A DNA stretch of 64,000 bases from Caprella mutica (GCA_947561585.1 CANNZV010000937.1:124001-188000); one strand, 5' to 3'. Shown: positions 11,201 through 21,464, numbered from the stretch's first letter. Notes: generated by a model not told the origin, from the sequence alone. Numbers and translations are program-made.

Positions 11201-11614
11201 GTTGATAGGTGGGAGGAGAGTAGATGGAGAAGGGAGGTGGAAAGCAGAAGTACATTGGTATGGTACAGAGAGAAGGAGGGAATAGGGGGAGAATGGTACG
11301 AAAATAGGTGGGGAGCATGTCTGCTGTTCAGAGTAAGAACAAATTCTCTTAGATTGGGGTGGAGGGAGAGATTTTGGGGTGGGGAGGTTGGGTGTAGGAT
11401 GTGTGGTGCGGAGGAGGAGACTTTGGAGCACTTCCTGCTGGAGTGTCCTATGCTGATGGAGGTGAGGGAGAGATATGGGGTGGTGAGTATGAGTGGGGTG
11501 ATGAGCTTTGGTGAGAGGAATCTTGATGGGGTGTGGAGTTTTCTGGAGGAGGCGTGGAGGGAGAGGGGGTTGATGGCAGGGGAGGGAGTGGGTCTGCCAG
11601 AGGGTGAGGGTTGA
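8216..11614 (+). CDS. Non-LTR retrotransposon ORF2: endonuclease / reverse transcriptase
   Basis: ORF2 encodes 1132 aa from the ATG at 8216. The frame is open back to the TGA at 8186-8188. An APE-type endonuclease fills about residues 20-250, with LVETH, GDFNGH (163-168) and the catalytic SDH at 245-247. The reverse transcriptase has KQPGPDGIKGELY, IPKVSKPQAMQHRPVALTN, VDFSKAFDS (659-667), GIRQGCTGSPRLF and the active site FYADD (YADD 758-761). Near residue 1060 a CxxC-H-C knuckle (CRMCGAEEETLEHFLLEC) closes the protein, as in jockey/CR1/L1-clade elements. It would carry out target-primed reverse transcription. No stop or frameshift interrupts it, so the copy could be young or active. Confidence 0.9.
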   Translation: MEEYKGLRLRGGRVGGGGSLVRIDMINVQGLTDVKAIDVMRRMGEEKEANEVRIIGLVETHEKFKRVEWGDDVNIIDRMREMSDKKGGGMMMLTSDEGEVEMEKIDCDCRDLLASEVRVGKFCFWMVLVYMDTRDLDRNREIYRYLDQILGRMPENRALVVLGDFNGHVGFLGEQELNRNGEIMLDFLQKWNLVMLNVDERCEGKYTRVQGNERSVIDYYLVNEMMYRRFEGMVIDERKEMFDMSDHCYMSGVFRVKEEKLKRRECEYDENSYYKVDDETMMNEFVSKVEGEIDRIVNMDINDWERIVQEKANECLRRNGRRRIGKISRRVIDQPWMNSEIRREIKYRRVLNRRKRRVEGEERDRAWTLYREQKEKVKRLVREVKMGYERRVAEEVRVNKNGKKKWKMIEKLQGRESQKKRAKLYGVNGEEIGEELERELMMSGWKEIYQKMENRVEEVWNGERRQQYERDREIGIQVLERRRIEREDRSIPGVVRLRVVSGVEEWMGDVEFVKEDVERRIKKVKGGKQPGPDGIKGELYKAMCRSEKCLEGMVEVYNGVLERGGVREEWKKSKTVMIPKVSKPQAMQHRPVALTNVGYKLFMGMVKDRLVGQEMFDGRVSGLQAGFTEGRRIEENLWILNNCVEESYMRKEVLVVVAVDFSKAFDSIDREALIENLMYYKCDPRVIQVIAELYRGDKTEVWREGRELGEMEVKNGIRQGCTGSPRLFVMVVGRIIERLLRSGLGYRSGQRRIPVLFYADDGLLLARSREEAGEMVDILEECARDCGLSISREKSKCMVFNGGGDVGESVIRGMEVVEEVRYLGVLVSARRDCFRENKKEKIRSAERMVNVTYSVVERSCDRLLMGKTFWKSVVLPGVLHAGEVMVWNKTEIGKLQRLENGVWRRILRAPTYAPVAGLQGEVGCSSAMARDMKMKVRFGGFLMNTGNEVLRDMVERVRERGGGNSWMRKIEEYMAELSLDWEALRVLDSGELGRIVDRWEESRWRREVESRSTLVWYREKEGIGGEWYENRWGACLLFRVRTNSLRLGWRERFWGGEVGCRMCGAEEETLEHFLLECPMLMEVRERYGVVSMSGVMSFGERNLDGVWSFLEEAWRERGLMAGEGVGLPEGEG

Positions 11615-11760
11615 GGACTGGAGGAGGAGGTCTCGGCCCTGCGGAAGGGGCTGGGGGGTGTGAAGTCAAGGGGTCCAGGAGGGGGGACAGTGGCGCTGAA
11701 AAGCCATATTCTAGAATCCCCCCCGAAATCCAGTTCCAGTCCAGTTCCAGTTCCAGATGC
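11615..11760 (+). mobile_element. 3' end of the intact non-LTR element
   Basis: G-rich sequence follows the ORF2 stop and runs to a C-tract near 11716-11723. It is followed by short CAGTTCCAGTC repeats at 11730-11757. There is no long poly-A tail. The 3' border is probably in this stretch but is not certain without a second copy. Confidence 0.4.
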
Positions 11761-11929
11761 TGAAAATATAAATATCGCTGAAGAAATGTCTGTGAGTAAC
11801 CAAATTTTTATTAAATTTATGTTCCTATATTAGTATATTTCATAGGATTGTAATTTGATGATTGATTTTATTCCTTAGATGATTGGGAATCTAAATTAAT
11901 GAGTGACCTAAAGTAAAGTTTTAGTTGCG

Positions 11930-12125
11930 CCACTCTGGAAAAAGTGGTCTTTTCTGATGGATTAATCTCTCTGTTTGACTGTTGGAGTTTAGCAAACCTT
12001 AAAATAGACTTTAATAGAGTAATAAATTAATTGGAACTGTATAATCCGCAGCATTTAGGCTTTAGCCTCTAAAATTCATCTGTTACTGTTAGCCTTGCCT
12101 AAGGTATTACTATTTTCCAGAGTGG
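11930..12125. mobile_element. MITE-D copy (CCACTCTGG ends, hAT-like)
   Basis: Ends CCACTCTGGAAAA and TTTTCCAGAGTGG are inverted. The interior is about 196 bp and includes GGATTAATC and CCGCAGCATTTAGGC, shared with the copy at 29318-29472. That second copy has a clean 8-bp target duplication, which supports a hAT-type origin. Confidence 0.7.
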
Positions 12126-12128
12126 GCC

Positions 12129-12363
12129 CAGTCTGTATTTCGTGGTAAATTCCACCGACATGTCGGTGGAATTTTTTCACCTTAGAATATAATATTCTGG
12201 CAAAGTCGGTGGATTTTTAGCTATTTATTTCTATGTTACCATTAATTTTCGGTGGATAAATTGGAAAAATGTTGGTGGATCAGCAAAAATACTGGAAATT
12301 TATGGTGGATTTTTTCAGCATTTTGAGAAAGTCAGTGGGATTTTGTGCACCAAATACAGACTG
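12129..12363. mobile_element. MITE-A copy 1 (CAGTCTGTATTT ends)
   Basis: Starts CAGTCTGTATTTCGTGG and ends CCAAATACAGACTG. Inside are GTGGAATTTTTTCACC and several GTCGGTGGATT-type boxes. The family recurs at 12383-12642, 13189-13430, 29103-29500, 55979-56166, 56196-56425 and 58124-58774. CAG...CTG ends fit hAT-type MITEs. It abuts the MITE-D copy. Confidence 0.75.
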
Positions 12364-12382
12364 GGTCAGTGGGCTGTGGGCC

Positions 12383-12642
12383 AGTCTGTTACTCTGCATT
12401 TGGTGCACAAAATTCGACTGACTTTCTGAAAAAGCTGAAAAAATCCACCATAAATTTCAAGTAATTTGGCTGATCCACCAACATTTCAGTGATTTTACCC
12501 ATTTTTCCACTGAAAATTAATGGTAACACTCACTAACTTAAGAATAGATAGCTAAAAATCCACCGACTTTGCCAGAATATTATTTTCAATGGAAAAAAAT
12601 TACACCGACAAGTCAGTGGAATTTATCATGAAATACAGTCTG
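12383..12642. mobile_element. MITE-A copy 2 (inverted to copy 1)
   Basis: Starts CAGTCTGTTACTCTG, contains TTGGTGCACAAAATTCGACTG and ends GAAATACAGTCTG. It forms an inverted pair with copy 1 only 20 bp away, so the two could pair in RNA. Confidence 0.7.
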
Positions 12643-12811
12643 GAATATGGTAGATATTTTGGATATTCTCTCCGAACAATTTTGAATTAATTCCTGTATT
12701 TCCATTAATTTTGCTATGAACACTTTTGAATTAAATCCCTATATTTACATTAATTTCGCTACGAACAGAATAAGAGATCTCTACGAAGACTTTTCCAGTT
12801 TCTGCAGACTG
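12636..12811. mobile_element. MITE-C-like copy (CAGTCTG...CTGCAGACTG)
   Basis: Overlaps the end of MITE-A copy 2 through a shared CAGTCTG. It contains AATTTTGAATTAATTCCTG and AATAAGAGATCTCTACG and ends TTTCTGCAGACTGG. The same block recurs at 58196-58372 and in part at 14580-14710. Confidence 0.55.
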
Positions 12812-12815
12812 GTTA

Positions 12816-13188
12816 ATTCTCTGGTGAAGTGTTCCAAGTAAAATAGTATGGCTCATAAACTCTCCATTTGTCTCTCCAGTTCTCTCCAAATTTCTCGCCC
12901 AAAATCCAAAATGAGCAAATTATCATAAATTCTCTTCAAAATATTGAAAATAACATTGTAGCACTAGCATAGCCATGTTCCATTGGTTGGAAAATTCTGA
13001 GCCAAGCCAATTTGGCTCATATTTTGAAGATTTCAAGCCAAAATAAACATGGGAACATAGGAATTATATCAAAATTTAAAGCCATTAGACATATCTGACT
13101 AAAAATAATCTAAGTTTTGACCTTTTGAAATCTAAGTTAATTATTTGGCTTTAACTGACATACTCTGTAACATCACTAACATGGTAGC
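12816..13188. repeat. MITE mosaic: MITE-B fragment and TTTGGCTCA repeat
   Basis: 12828-12972 is a reversed MITE-B piece (CCAAGTAAAATAGTATGG, TCTCTCCAAATTTCTC, ACATTGTAGCA). 12974-13160 belongs to a second repeat (GCCAAGCCAATTTGGCTCA, CATAGGAATTATATC) that also occurs at about 28918-29100 and 58390-58600. Confidence 0.5.
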
Positions 13189-13430
13189 CAGTATGTATTT
13201 GGTGCACAAAATTCCACTGACTTTTTCAAAAACCTGAAAAATTCTCCATAAATTTCCAATAATTCGACTGATCCACCAACATCATTTTCTCATTTATCCT
13301 CCTATAATTGATGGTAAGTTGGTAGCATAGGAATAAATAGCTACAATCCACCAACTTTGCCAGAATATTATTTTCAAAGGAGAAAAATTTCACTGACATG
13401 TCGGTGGAATTTACCATGAAATACAGATTG
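13189..13430. mobile_element. MITE-A copy 3
   Basis: Starts CAGTATGTATTTGGTGCAC and ends CATGAAATACAGATTG. The interior boxes (ACTGATCCACCAAC, CAACTTTGCCAGAATATT) match the other copies. Confidence 0.7.
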
Positions 13431-14735
13431 GCATGATAGCATAGGAGAAAATTAAATATTTCACGCTATTTGCAATTGAAGGTTCCAAAATTACTGTCAC
13501 AAACTCACCATTAAAATGGAGAGTAAGGACATTCATTATTACCTGGGAAGTATTACAAGTTGTTGTCTTGTTCATCCAACTTCTCCAAGTAATTTGAAGT
13601 AAAATAATATGGCTTACAGACTCATAAACTCTCCATTTGTCTCTCTAGTGTCTCCCAGTGTGGCAGTGCGGCAAATTCCAGACTGCAGGAACTGGTAAAC
13701 TGTTCTCCAAGAAATCCTATATTTTCCAGTCTGACGAAATTAGGAAGTATAGCTTCTTCCATTCTTCAATGCTATCAGACTAAGCTTAAGTGCACCTTTT
13801 CCCCAAGTTTCTCTCCAAAATGATCAAATTATCATAATTTCCGTCCAAAATAATCTATAGCATAGGAGAAAAGTAGATATTTCTGTACATCTGCAATTGA
13901 AGGGCAAGGGCCAGTCTGTGAAGCATGTACAATCAGTCTCCAGATTTTTAATTTTTGTCTCTATTTGTCTCCAAAGATTTTCAAATATCTCTCCAAAATG
14001 GCCAAAAATCTCAAAATACGGTTAAATACTCTCCATAAACATAGGAATTAATTAGAAAATTGTCACTGGATATTGAATAATTCAGGAAATTTGGTTATTT
14101 TTGAAGAGAGTTGGAGAGACAAATAGAGAGTTTAAGCCATACTATTTTACTTAGTACTCCAAAATGAGCAGAATTCTCCAAAATGCCTCCCAATAATTGC
14201 ATGTAAATCAAGTAAATTATTGTAATTATCAAACTCTCCATTTGTTTATCAAACTCTCTCCAAACAAAATGTAGCTGAATTTCTCTCCAATATTATAAAA
14301 TTTTCATAAATTTTCTCCCAAATAACATTTTAGCATATGAGAAAATTAGATATTTCTCTCCAAGGACCAATTGCAGTATAATATGGTGACGTCAAGCCAT
14401 TTTGCCCTTTTTTCAAAAATTCACAAGGTCATAACTTTTGTCCTATAAGAGCTAGAGAGCTGAGATTCTCAAAATAGAGCTTATTGGGCACAAGAACTCT
14501 TTGTACCAACTTTTTTGCAAATCTGAGGGGTTGTGGTGTTAAATTTTATATTTTTGGTCCACTTGTCATGGAATGCCCCTTAATTCCTATATTTACATTA
14601 ATTTTGCTACAAACACTTCTGAATTAATCCCTATAATATTTATATTAATTTTACTCATAACAGAATAAGAGATCTCTACAAACACTTTACCAGTTTCTGC
14701 AGACTGGTAATAAATGTGCCCCGTTTGAATGAAAT
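13431..14735. repeat. Mosaic of MITE-B and MITE-C fragments
   Basis: Repeated pieces of MITE-B (CTCTCCATTTGTCTCTC, ATAGGAGAAAATTAGATATT, TACTATTTTACTT) appear in both orientations near 13440-13640, 13850-13900, 14090-14240 and 14270-14380. A MITE-C piece is at 14580-14710. The stretch 14380-14575 (GTGACGTCAAGCCATTTTG...) matches none of these. No gene is seen. Confidence 0.5.
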
Positions 14736-16075
14736 CCCCCACCTTGTCCCACTGGGACCAGTGACAATAGAGTTTAGGGTTGTTATCATATATATTGTCT
14801 AATATGATAGAAAATGTGGAACTGTTTGATAACTCGTAACTTACCCTTAAAACAGAGCACTCTAATGGGTAACTGCAGGAGAAATATTAATCGGATTCAA
14901 ACTCAAACTCAATGTGTGATAATTTGTTGCAGTTACCCATGCAATGTTTATTAACATGTGCTCAGTCTTCTGTAGGTAGTAGACAAGTGAACAAGAATTA
15001 ATAAGTTACTTCAATATTTGTGGGATAGCTAGTAGTTGAATATATTTGTGGGTCTTCATAGACCTTAATTTGAATGAAATCATGAATATTTATAAATAAC
15101 ATTGGGCTCTATCCTGAAGCTGTCTGAAGTGAATGGATGAGAAGGGGTTTGCGTTCTTTGGTGTCCAAACTGTTTTTAATTTGGATTATGGGAAACACTT
15201 TTTTCTCTCTTTACTTTTACAGTCTGAAAATAGTAGTTCCATCCAGTAAATCAAGAAATATTTCAGACCGTAAAAGTAAATCAACATACCATTCTAATTA
15301 CAGCTTTTTATATTTCCAAAACATTTAGACACCTTTCACATGGGTGCTTTTCTCATGTGGCAGCAAAGAAAATGGTGCATCAAGAAACGCTCTGGCTGAA
15401 TAAACGTATATGTTTTGTATGTACATTTAGATTTGGCATTTTTCTATGCTGTATTGTTACTGAAAAAAAACATGTGAACAGTCTTCAGGCTTATAAATAT
15501 GATAAATGTTTATTAATATAACAAGCTCTTTTATTTCTTATTCATGTATTAAATATGCTGTTTTTCATCATTCAAGATATTAAATATGCATTGTTTTTTA
15601 TATAATCTAGGTGTAATATAAATCAGTGAAAATCACAGACCGTATAAGTATATCAAAGAATTAATTGGACCATAAATGTAAAACATCCCTTTTTTATCAT
15701 GTTTATTATTTTTTACACACTACTTGCAGTTCTAGAGGATAGCGCTAGGGTTATGCTCTTCAACTACGAGGTCTTAGATTTCTGTAATCGGTTCATGTAC
15801 TATATTGTAGGATATTTTTCTTATTTTCATCAGATAATTCAAACTCAACCATTGAAAATTTGAAATATCTACAGTCAATGAGGTATTCTTTTTATTATTT
15901 TGATCTAAATGTTGAGTCTTTATTACAGTTTGAAAATAAATATTGCATATGATAGCTTGTATATGAGAGTTGCACAAATAAATAGTTTAATGGTCATATT
16001 ATATTATTATATCATATATAAAAAAATTAGTCATTCACTGCCTCAAAACTAATTTATAAGAATTTCATTTTCGTT
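14713..16075. repeat. Unit 1 of a triplicated repeat (short 25-mer end)
   Basis: Contains the block GAAATCCCCCACCTTGTCCC / CACTGGGACCAGTGACAAT / AGAGTTTAGGG (14733 onward), a GTGGAACTGTTTGATAACTC segment and AGCGCTAGGGTT near 15740. The same order recurs from 16190 and 17700. This unit ends in only one or two copies of the TTCGTTCTAAACGTGTGTCT motif near 16072. The interior at 15330-15740 holds AT-rich DNA with a second-type CAGACCGTAAAAGTA motif. No gene is seen. Confidence 0.6.
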
Positions 16076-16960
16076 CTAAACGTGTGTCTAACATCTCATT
16101 CTCTCTGGAAATCTCGTTTCTACCGATAATTGGGTCTTTACCCTATTTATTATCAAAATGAATATTTAAACTTTTCATTGAATGTCACAGAGTTGATTTG
16201 TCCTCCTTGGGATGAAATCCCCCACCTTGTCCCACTGGGACCAGTGACAATAGAGTTTAGGGTTGTTATCATATATATTGTCTAATATGATAGAAAATGT
16301 GGAACTGTTTGATAACTCGTAACTTACCCTTAAAACAGAGCACTTTAATGGGTAACTGCAGGGAAATATTTTTGTTGCAGTTACCCATGCAATGTTTGAC
16401 ATGTACTCAGTCTTCTGTATGTAGTGGACAACTGAACAAGAATTAATGAATCCATATTCTTTTTTCTATCTAACTAGTTAAATATTTTTGTGGGTCTTCA
16501 TAGACCTTAATTGCATTAAATTAGGAACATTTATGAAGAACTTTGGGCCCATCTCAGTGGTTCTTAAAGTATTTTTCTCGCACACCCCTTGCTTTTCTCA
16601 GGCACCCCCTGAGCATTGTATTGCATAGAAATAGATTGAAAAGCTACAAGTAGAATATACTGGTTTACAATGATTTGAAAAAATTTAAAATGAAAAAACA
16701 AAAAATATGGTAAATGTATATTTTATTATATCTTGAGGCAAATATACTTCATGCCTATATTCTGCATGATATTAACATCAAGAACCAAACTTATAATTAA
16801 CATATTAAACAGCCATCTCAGGCAGCCCCTATAAACAATCCAGGGCAGGCCCCAAAGGGGTGCCGGGCACCCCACTTCAAGAGCCACCGCGAGTCTATCC
16901 TGAAGTGAATGGAAGAGAAGGGGTTGACATTAGGATAGTGCTAGGGTTTCAAACGTACAT
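16076..16960. repeat. Unit 2 of the triplicated repeat, carrying a hAT MITE
   Basis: Parallels unit 1 from the GGGATGAAATCCCCCACC block at 16209 to the TAGTGCTAGGGTTT segment at 16940. It is interrupted at 16555-16889 by a MITE-H insertion. Unit 1 reads GGGCTCTATCCTGAAG at the matching place without that insertion. Confidence 0.6.
16555..16889. mobile_element. MITE-H copy 1 (CAGTGGTTCTTAAA, hAT-like)
   Basis: Begins CAGTGGTTCTTAAAGTA and ends TTCAAGAGCCACCG. The interior (CACACCCCTTGCTTTTCTC, GCACCCCCTGAGCATTG) is shared, inverted, with the full copy at 21694-22242. About 335 bp, non-coding. The empty site in unit 1 shows it is a later insertion. Confidence 0.75.
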
Positions 16961-17612
16961 ATCATCTCGTTCTAAACGTTTGTCTATCACCTCGTTCTAA
17001 ACGTGTGTCCACCACCTCGTTCTAAACGCGTGTCTACCACCTCGTTCTAAACGTGTGTCTACCACCTCGTTCTAAACGTGTGTCCACCACCTCGTTCTAA
17101 ACGCGTGTCTACCACCTCGTTCTAAACGTGTGTCTACCACCTCGTTCTAAACGTGTGTCTACCACCTCGTTCTAAACGTGTGTCTACCACCTCGTTCTAA
17201 ACGTGTGTCTACCACCTCGTTCTAAACGTGTGTCTACCACCTCGTTCTAAACGTGTGTCTACCACCTCGTTCTAAACGTGTGTCTACCACCTCGTTCTAA
17301 ACGTGTGTCTACCACCTCGTTCTAAACGTGTGTCTACCACCTCGTTCTAAACGTGTGTCTATCACCTCGTTCTAAACGTGTGTCTATCACCTCGTTCTAA
17401 ACGTGTGTCTACCACCTCATTCTAAACGTTTGTCTACCACCTCATTCTAAACGTTTGTCTACCACCTCGTTCTAAACGCGTGTCTACCACCTCGTTCTAA
17501 ACGCGTGTCTACCACCTCGTTTTAAACGCGTGTCTACCACCTCGTTTTAAACGCGTGTCTACCACCTCGTTTTAAACGCGTGTCTACCACCTTGTTCTAA
17601 ACGCGTGTCTAA
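16961..17612. repeat. 25-bp tandem array A (about 26 units)
   Basis: The unit CTCGTTCTAAACGTGTGTCT + ACCAC repeats every 25 bp. Variants (CGCGTG, GTCCACC, TTTAAACG) cluster in runs, which suggests local duplication by unequal exchange or replication slippage. There are no spacers between units, so it is a minisatellite. Confidence 0.9.
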
Positions 17613-18189
17613 CATCTCGTTCCTACCGATAATTGAGTTTTCACCCTATTTATTATCAAAATGAATATCTAAACTTGTCATTGAATGGCACAGAGTTGAT
17701 GTGTCCTCCTTGGGATGAGATCCCCCACCTTTGTCCCACTGGGACCAGTGACAATAGAGTTTGGGGATGTTAACATATATGTTGTCTAATATAACGATAA
17801 TGTGGAACAGTTTGATAACTTGTATCTTACCCTAAAAACAGAGCACTTTCATGGGTAACTGTAGGAGAAATATTAATTGAATGTAAACTCAAACTCAATG
17901 TGTGATAATTTGTTGCAGTTACCCATGCAATGTTTATTAACATGTGCTCAGTCTTCTGTAGGTAGTGGACAATTGGACAAGAAATAATGAAGCACGTCTT
18001 TATTTTTTCAATTTGGTTAGATAATTTTGTGGGTCTTCATAGACCTTAATTGAATTAAATCCTGAACATTTATAAAGAAAATTGTGGTGGCGTCCCTTGT
18101 GTCCAGAACTGTTGTAATTTAAATAGGGATAATTTTCTAACGCTATTTGTAATTTTAGAGGATAGCGTTAGGGTTTTAAAAGTAGGTGT
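17613..18189. repeat. Unit 3 of the triplicated repeat
   Basis: Repeats the GAGATCCCCCACCTTTGTCC block, the GTGGAACAGTTTGATAAC segment and GGATAGCGTTAGGGTTTT in the same order as units 1 and 2. It sits between the two 25-bp arrays. A further partial unit (GAAGCTGTCTGTGGTGAATG) is at about 63795-63870. Confidence 0.65.
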
Positions 18190-18660
18190 ATGATCTCGTT
18201 CTAAACGTTTGTGTATCATCTCGTTCCAAACGTGTTTGAATCACCTTGTTCCAAACGTGTCTGTATCACCTTGTTCCAAACGTGTCTGTATCACCTTGTT
18301 CCAAACGTGTTTGAATCACCTTGTTCCAAACGTGTCTGTATCACCTTGTTCCAAACGTGTTTGCATCACCTCGTTCCAAACGTGTTTGCATCATCTCGTT
18401 CCAAACGTGTCTGCATCACCTCGTTCCAAACGTGTCTGCATCACCTCGTTCCAAACGTGTCTGCATCACCTCGTTCCAAACGTGTCTGCATCACCTCGTT
18501 CCAAACGTGTCTGCATCATCTCGTTCCAAACGTGTCTGCATCATCTCGTTCCAAACGTGTTTGCATCACCTCGTTCCAAACGTGTTTGCATCACCTCGTT
18601 CCAAACGTGTTTGCATCACCTCGTTCTAAACGTGTGTCTATCACAGCGTTCTAAACTTGT
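18190..18660. repeat. 25-bp tandem array B (about 18 units)
   Basis: The unit CTCGTTCCAAACGTGTTTGC + ATCAC repeats every 25 bp and is a diverged relative of array A. Three + strand frames stay open because 25 is not a multiple of 3, so each frame cycles through all phases. The resulting predicted proteins are not genes. Confidence 0.9.
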
Positions 18661-20498
18661 AATCAAAATCTACACCACCAAATATGCTCAGGTATTTTTT
18701 AACTATCTTTTCTATACGTATATTATATGCTTATATTTTAATTTAATGTTTAAATTTACAAATCCTTTTTTCTTATTTTTTTCAAGCAAAGTTTGAATAT
18801 TTCCACTGCATTGTGTTTTTTATTGAATTATTTTAATGATAAATTGAGCAGGGTAATTTGATGGAAGATTGTTTTTATAAAAGGGCATATAACACGGAAA
18901 AATACCGTCGGAATATGTTTTTTTGGTCTCTTGTGAAAGAGTACACTCTGGAGTATTAGAAACAAGCATAGTTTAACTATTAAGAGTGAACCGGGACTCT
19001 TAATTCTTATCCTTTTAGTTTTATAATATACTTAACAGTAAGAGAACGGAGTATCTTGTAACTCATTTTGGCAACCTATGTGCCGTTTAAAATGAAAAAA
19101 TAGGGTTGGATCGAATTACCTCGATACAGAATTTCTTTTTTTTTAATAATCGCCACGGATGTATGGAATATTTTTTTTTTATTAAAATTATTTCATGAAT
19201 CGGTAGCCAAGATCCTGAATGGATAAAAATAGATTTATTTATAGCAGTTCGTAATTAATTGTCAAACCTCAATTTTATAACCATCTTACCGCATAAAAAT
19301 GTTATTTCTTTACAACTGAAAAATCAATTTCATCATTCAACTTAGGGGAAGTTTCACATTTAACGAGCGAAAATGTTAATTATCTTTCTTAAATGATCGT
19401 AAATGTGTAACTGCTCGATAACTTGGAACTTACCCTTATATACTGAATTATTCTCGTTAATTTCCATATGTTATGCTGATGTATCTAACACTTCTGACTT
19501 TGATTCTTGGAATGTATCGTAAAAAGGTAATTACGTACCATATTTCTACTGCGTCACAGTCTGTTTATTCTGTCTGTACGTACGTGTACACTCTCACTTA
19601 CACGTCTGTGTGCGTGCATGGCACTCACTATTACGTACATGCTGTACATTACATACCAGATACCTTTATTTTATCACCTTTTTATAAAGAACCTATAAAT
19701 ACAGTAAAGTATTATATAACGTAATATATGAAATAGTTTATGTGAGTGCGTATCAGTGAATAGGTCTGCCTGGTCTGGTTATCGTTGAATCATATTATCA
19801 TTCTCCGTCCCGCTGCCGTCGCAAGAGGTTATCGCTACTACCGATGCTGCGGCGCACTTCACAGAAGTCACAGACAGGTAAAGAATATTAGTCTTTTTGG
19901 TAACTGACACACGGTGCAAAGTTTAGTCTAATTCCTTTTTAAAACCTTCTAATTGGGCGATACGTAATTCTGTGTACCATCGCCAACAAAAGTGATCAAT
20001 CTGACGCTATTAATGACAGTGTGTAAATTAATGGAATCATAAGCCTGTGTGTATCCAGTCTACACACAGTTTGTATCCATGATACACTCCGTCATACTCG
20101 GTAGTCTAACTACGCAATTGTTGCGCTAGGCGTTAACCGGCACACGTGATAGTGCGTCTTGCAATGTAGGTACAAATTTACAATGCACTTGTTGGTTTTT
20201 GCGATGTGCATTTGGGTGACTTGTGCTGATAAAAATTAGGACAACCCTATTTTATTTCCCAAAACGAATATTTTTGTTTTCAACGTTTAATATTTTGTTA
20301 GGGAAATCAATTGAGGACTATTATTTGCAACTCATCATTGATTTTGAATTGTTTTCGTTACTTGTGATATGTTGATAACAATAATTGTGAAATCCCTAAT
20401 TTTTTAGCAATTGATTTCTAAAACGTATATTTTTCAAGTTTTAATAATATTTTTTCATGAATATTATTATTCATTTCTAATTGTTTTTTCGTTTTCAG
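18661..20498. other. Intergenic / upstream region of the bZIP gene
   Basis: 18860-19290 carries a repeat (TCGCCACGGATGTATGGAAT, TAGCCAAGATCCTGAATGGA) also found at 60705-60960. Around 19800-19877 there is a CpG-richer stretch ending in CAGACAG followed by GTAAAG, a plausible splice donor. Joined to the exon at 20499 it keeps the frame, but no ATG lies upstream before a stop. It may be 5' UTR or an unrelated sequence. Confidence 0.4.
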
Positions 20499-20568
20499 AC
20501 GCGTGTGCCTAAAAGAGGTCGAAAGCCAGGTCGCAAGGGGGTCAAATCCGACATGAAGGTTAAACTTG
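20499..20568 (+). CDS. CREBL2: CREBL2/REPTOR-BP-type bZIP factor, coding exon (N-terminal part)
   Basis: This exon encodes RVPKRGRKPGRKGVKSDMK and then KL, with the last G of the exon starting the next codon. The RGRKPGRK-SDMK-KL block precedes the basic region in CREBL2 and in insect REPTOR-BP. The acceptor TTTTCAG ends at 20498 and the donor is G|GTACGT. Joining to 21465 restores KLERSRQS exactly. The upstream exon must end in phase 0 and hold the start codon; I could not identify it. The factor is known to act in the nucleus with REPTOR/CRTC-type partners in TOR-linked metabolic control. Confidence 0.85.
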
Positions 20569-20936
20569 GTACGTTGGTTAAGACTGAACAATTCAAAACA
20601 GAAATAGTTCCAGAACTGAAAGGTGAATAAGTAGTTCTAAGAGGTACTAGTTTGCTGTAGCAGAGGGAGAGTTGGAAGGTACTTCTAATGTAAGGTCTGC
20701 CAGACCTCCAAAACAGGTAGATGTTGTACTGTAGTTGTAGATAGTTATTGTTGTAGATACGTAATTATCACTATTGTAGATACGTAATTATCACTATTGT
20801 AGATACGTAATTATCACTATTGTAGATACTTCGTTATTATTGTTGTAGATGTATATAACTATGTAGCTAGTTATTATTGTAGATATATAGTCATTACTTA
20901 TAACTGGTCACTATATAGATATTATTGTTGTAGATA

Positions 20937-21139
20937 CAGTAGAACTCTCCTAAAGTGAATGTTGAGTCCTGAGTAAGATATTACCTCGTATAGTGAACCA
21001 ATTTTCTTTAGTCTGTCATGAATGGCTGTCAGATTTAGAAAACTGATGGCCATTTTATGGGAGACCAAAGAAAATTTGTTCACTATACGTTGTGATATCT
21101 TACTCAGGACTCAACATTCTCTCTAGAGGATTTCTACTG
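20937..21139. mobile_element. MITE-G copy 1 (CAGTAGAACTC, pogo/Tigger-like) in the bZIP intron
   Basis: Ends CAGTAGAACTCTCC and a TTTCTACTG-type end are flanked by TA on both sides (20935-20936 and 21140-21141). The interior is inverted-repeat rich, with TCCTGAGTAAGATAT and its partner. About 203 bp. CAGTAGAAC-like ends with TA duplication fit pogo/Tigger-type elements, by inference. Other copies are at 24899-25068, 57005-57188 and 62337-62562. Confidence 0.75.
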
Positions 21140-21464
21140 TAGCTACGGTAGGTATATAGTTATAATTGTAGTTACATATCTTTTTTAAACCTTCGGGTCA
21201 TGGAAGAAAAAACTGTATAGTATTATTTTAATTGATATCCATGATAACTAAAAGTTTCATGGATATCAATAAAGATTAAACTATTAATGTATAGTTTTTA
21301 CATGCATGTCATTTTAAACCGACTGATCATTCTTAAACTAACTTTTAAAGGGCAGAGTATTTCAGTTAGGTAGCTTCAATTTAATCCTTCATTGTTTTTA
21401 GTTCATTTGATGGCTGTTTACTACTGTAGTCTTAACTTTAGTTCATTTGATTTTGATGTTTCAG

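Noticed and set aside
16961..18660. CRISPR array
   Set aside because: Repeats are contiguous without spacers, and the DNA is clearly eukaryotic.
18209..18796. 195-codon frame and two overlapping frames in array B
   Set aside because: They are translations of the 25-bp minisatellite in its three phases; there is no start context or conserved domain.
19473..19724. 83-codon frame with a hydrophobic C-terminal part
   Set aside because: No homology signal, no splice context, and composition like the surrounding intergenic DNA.
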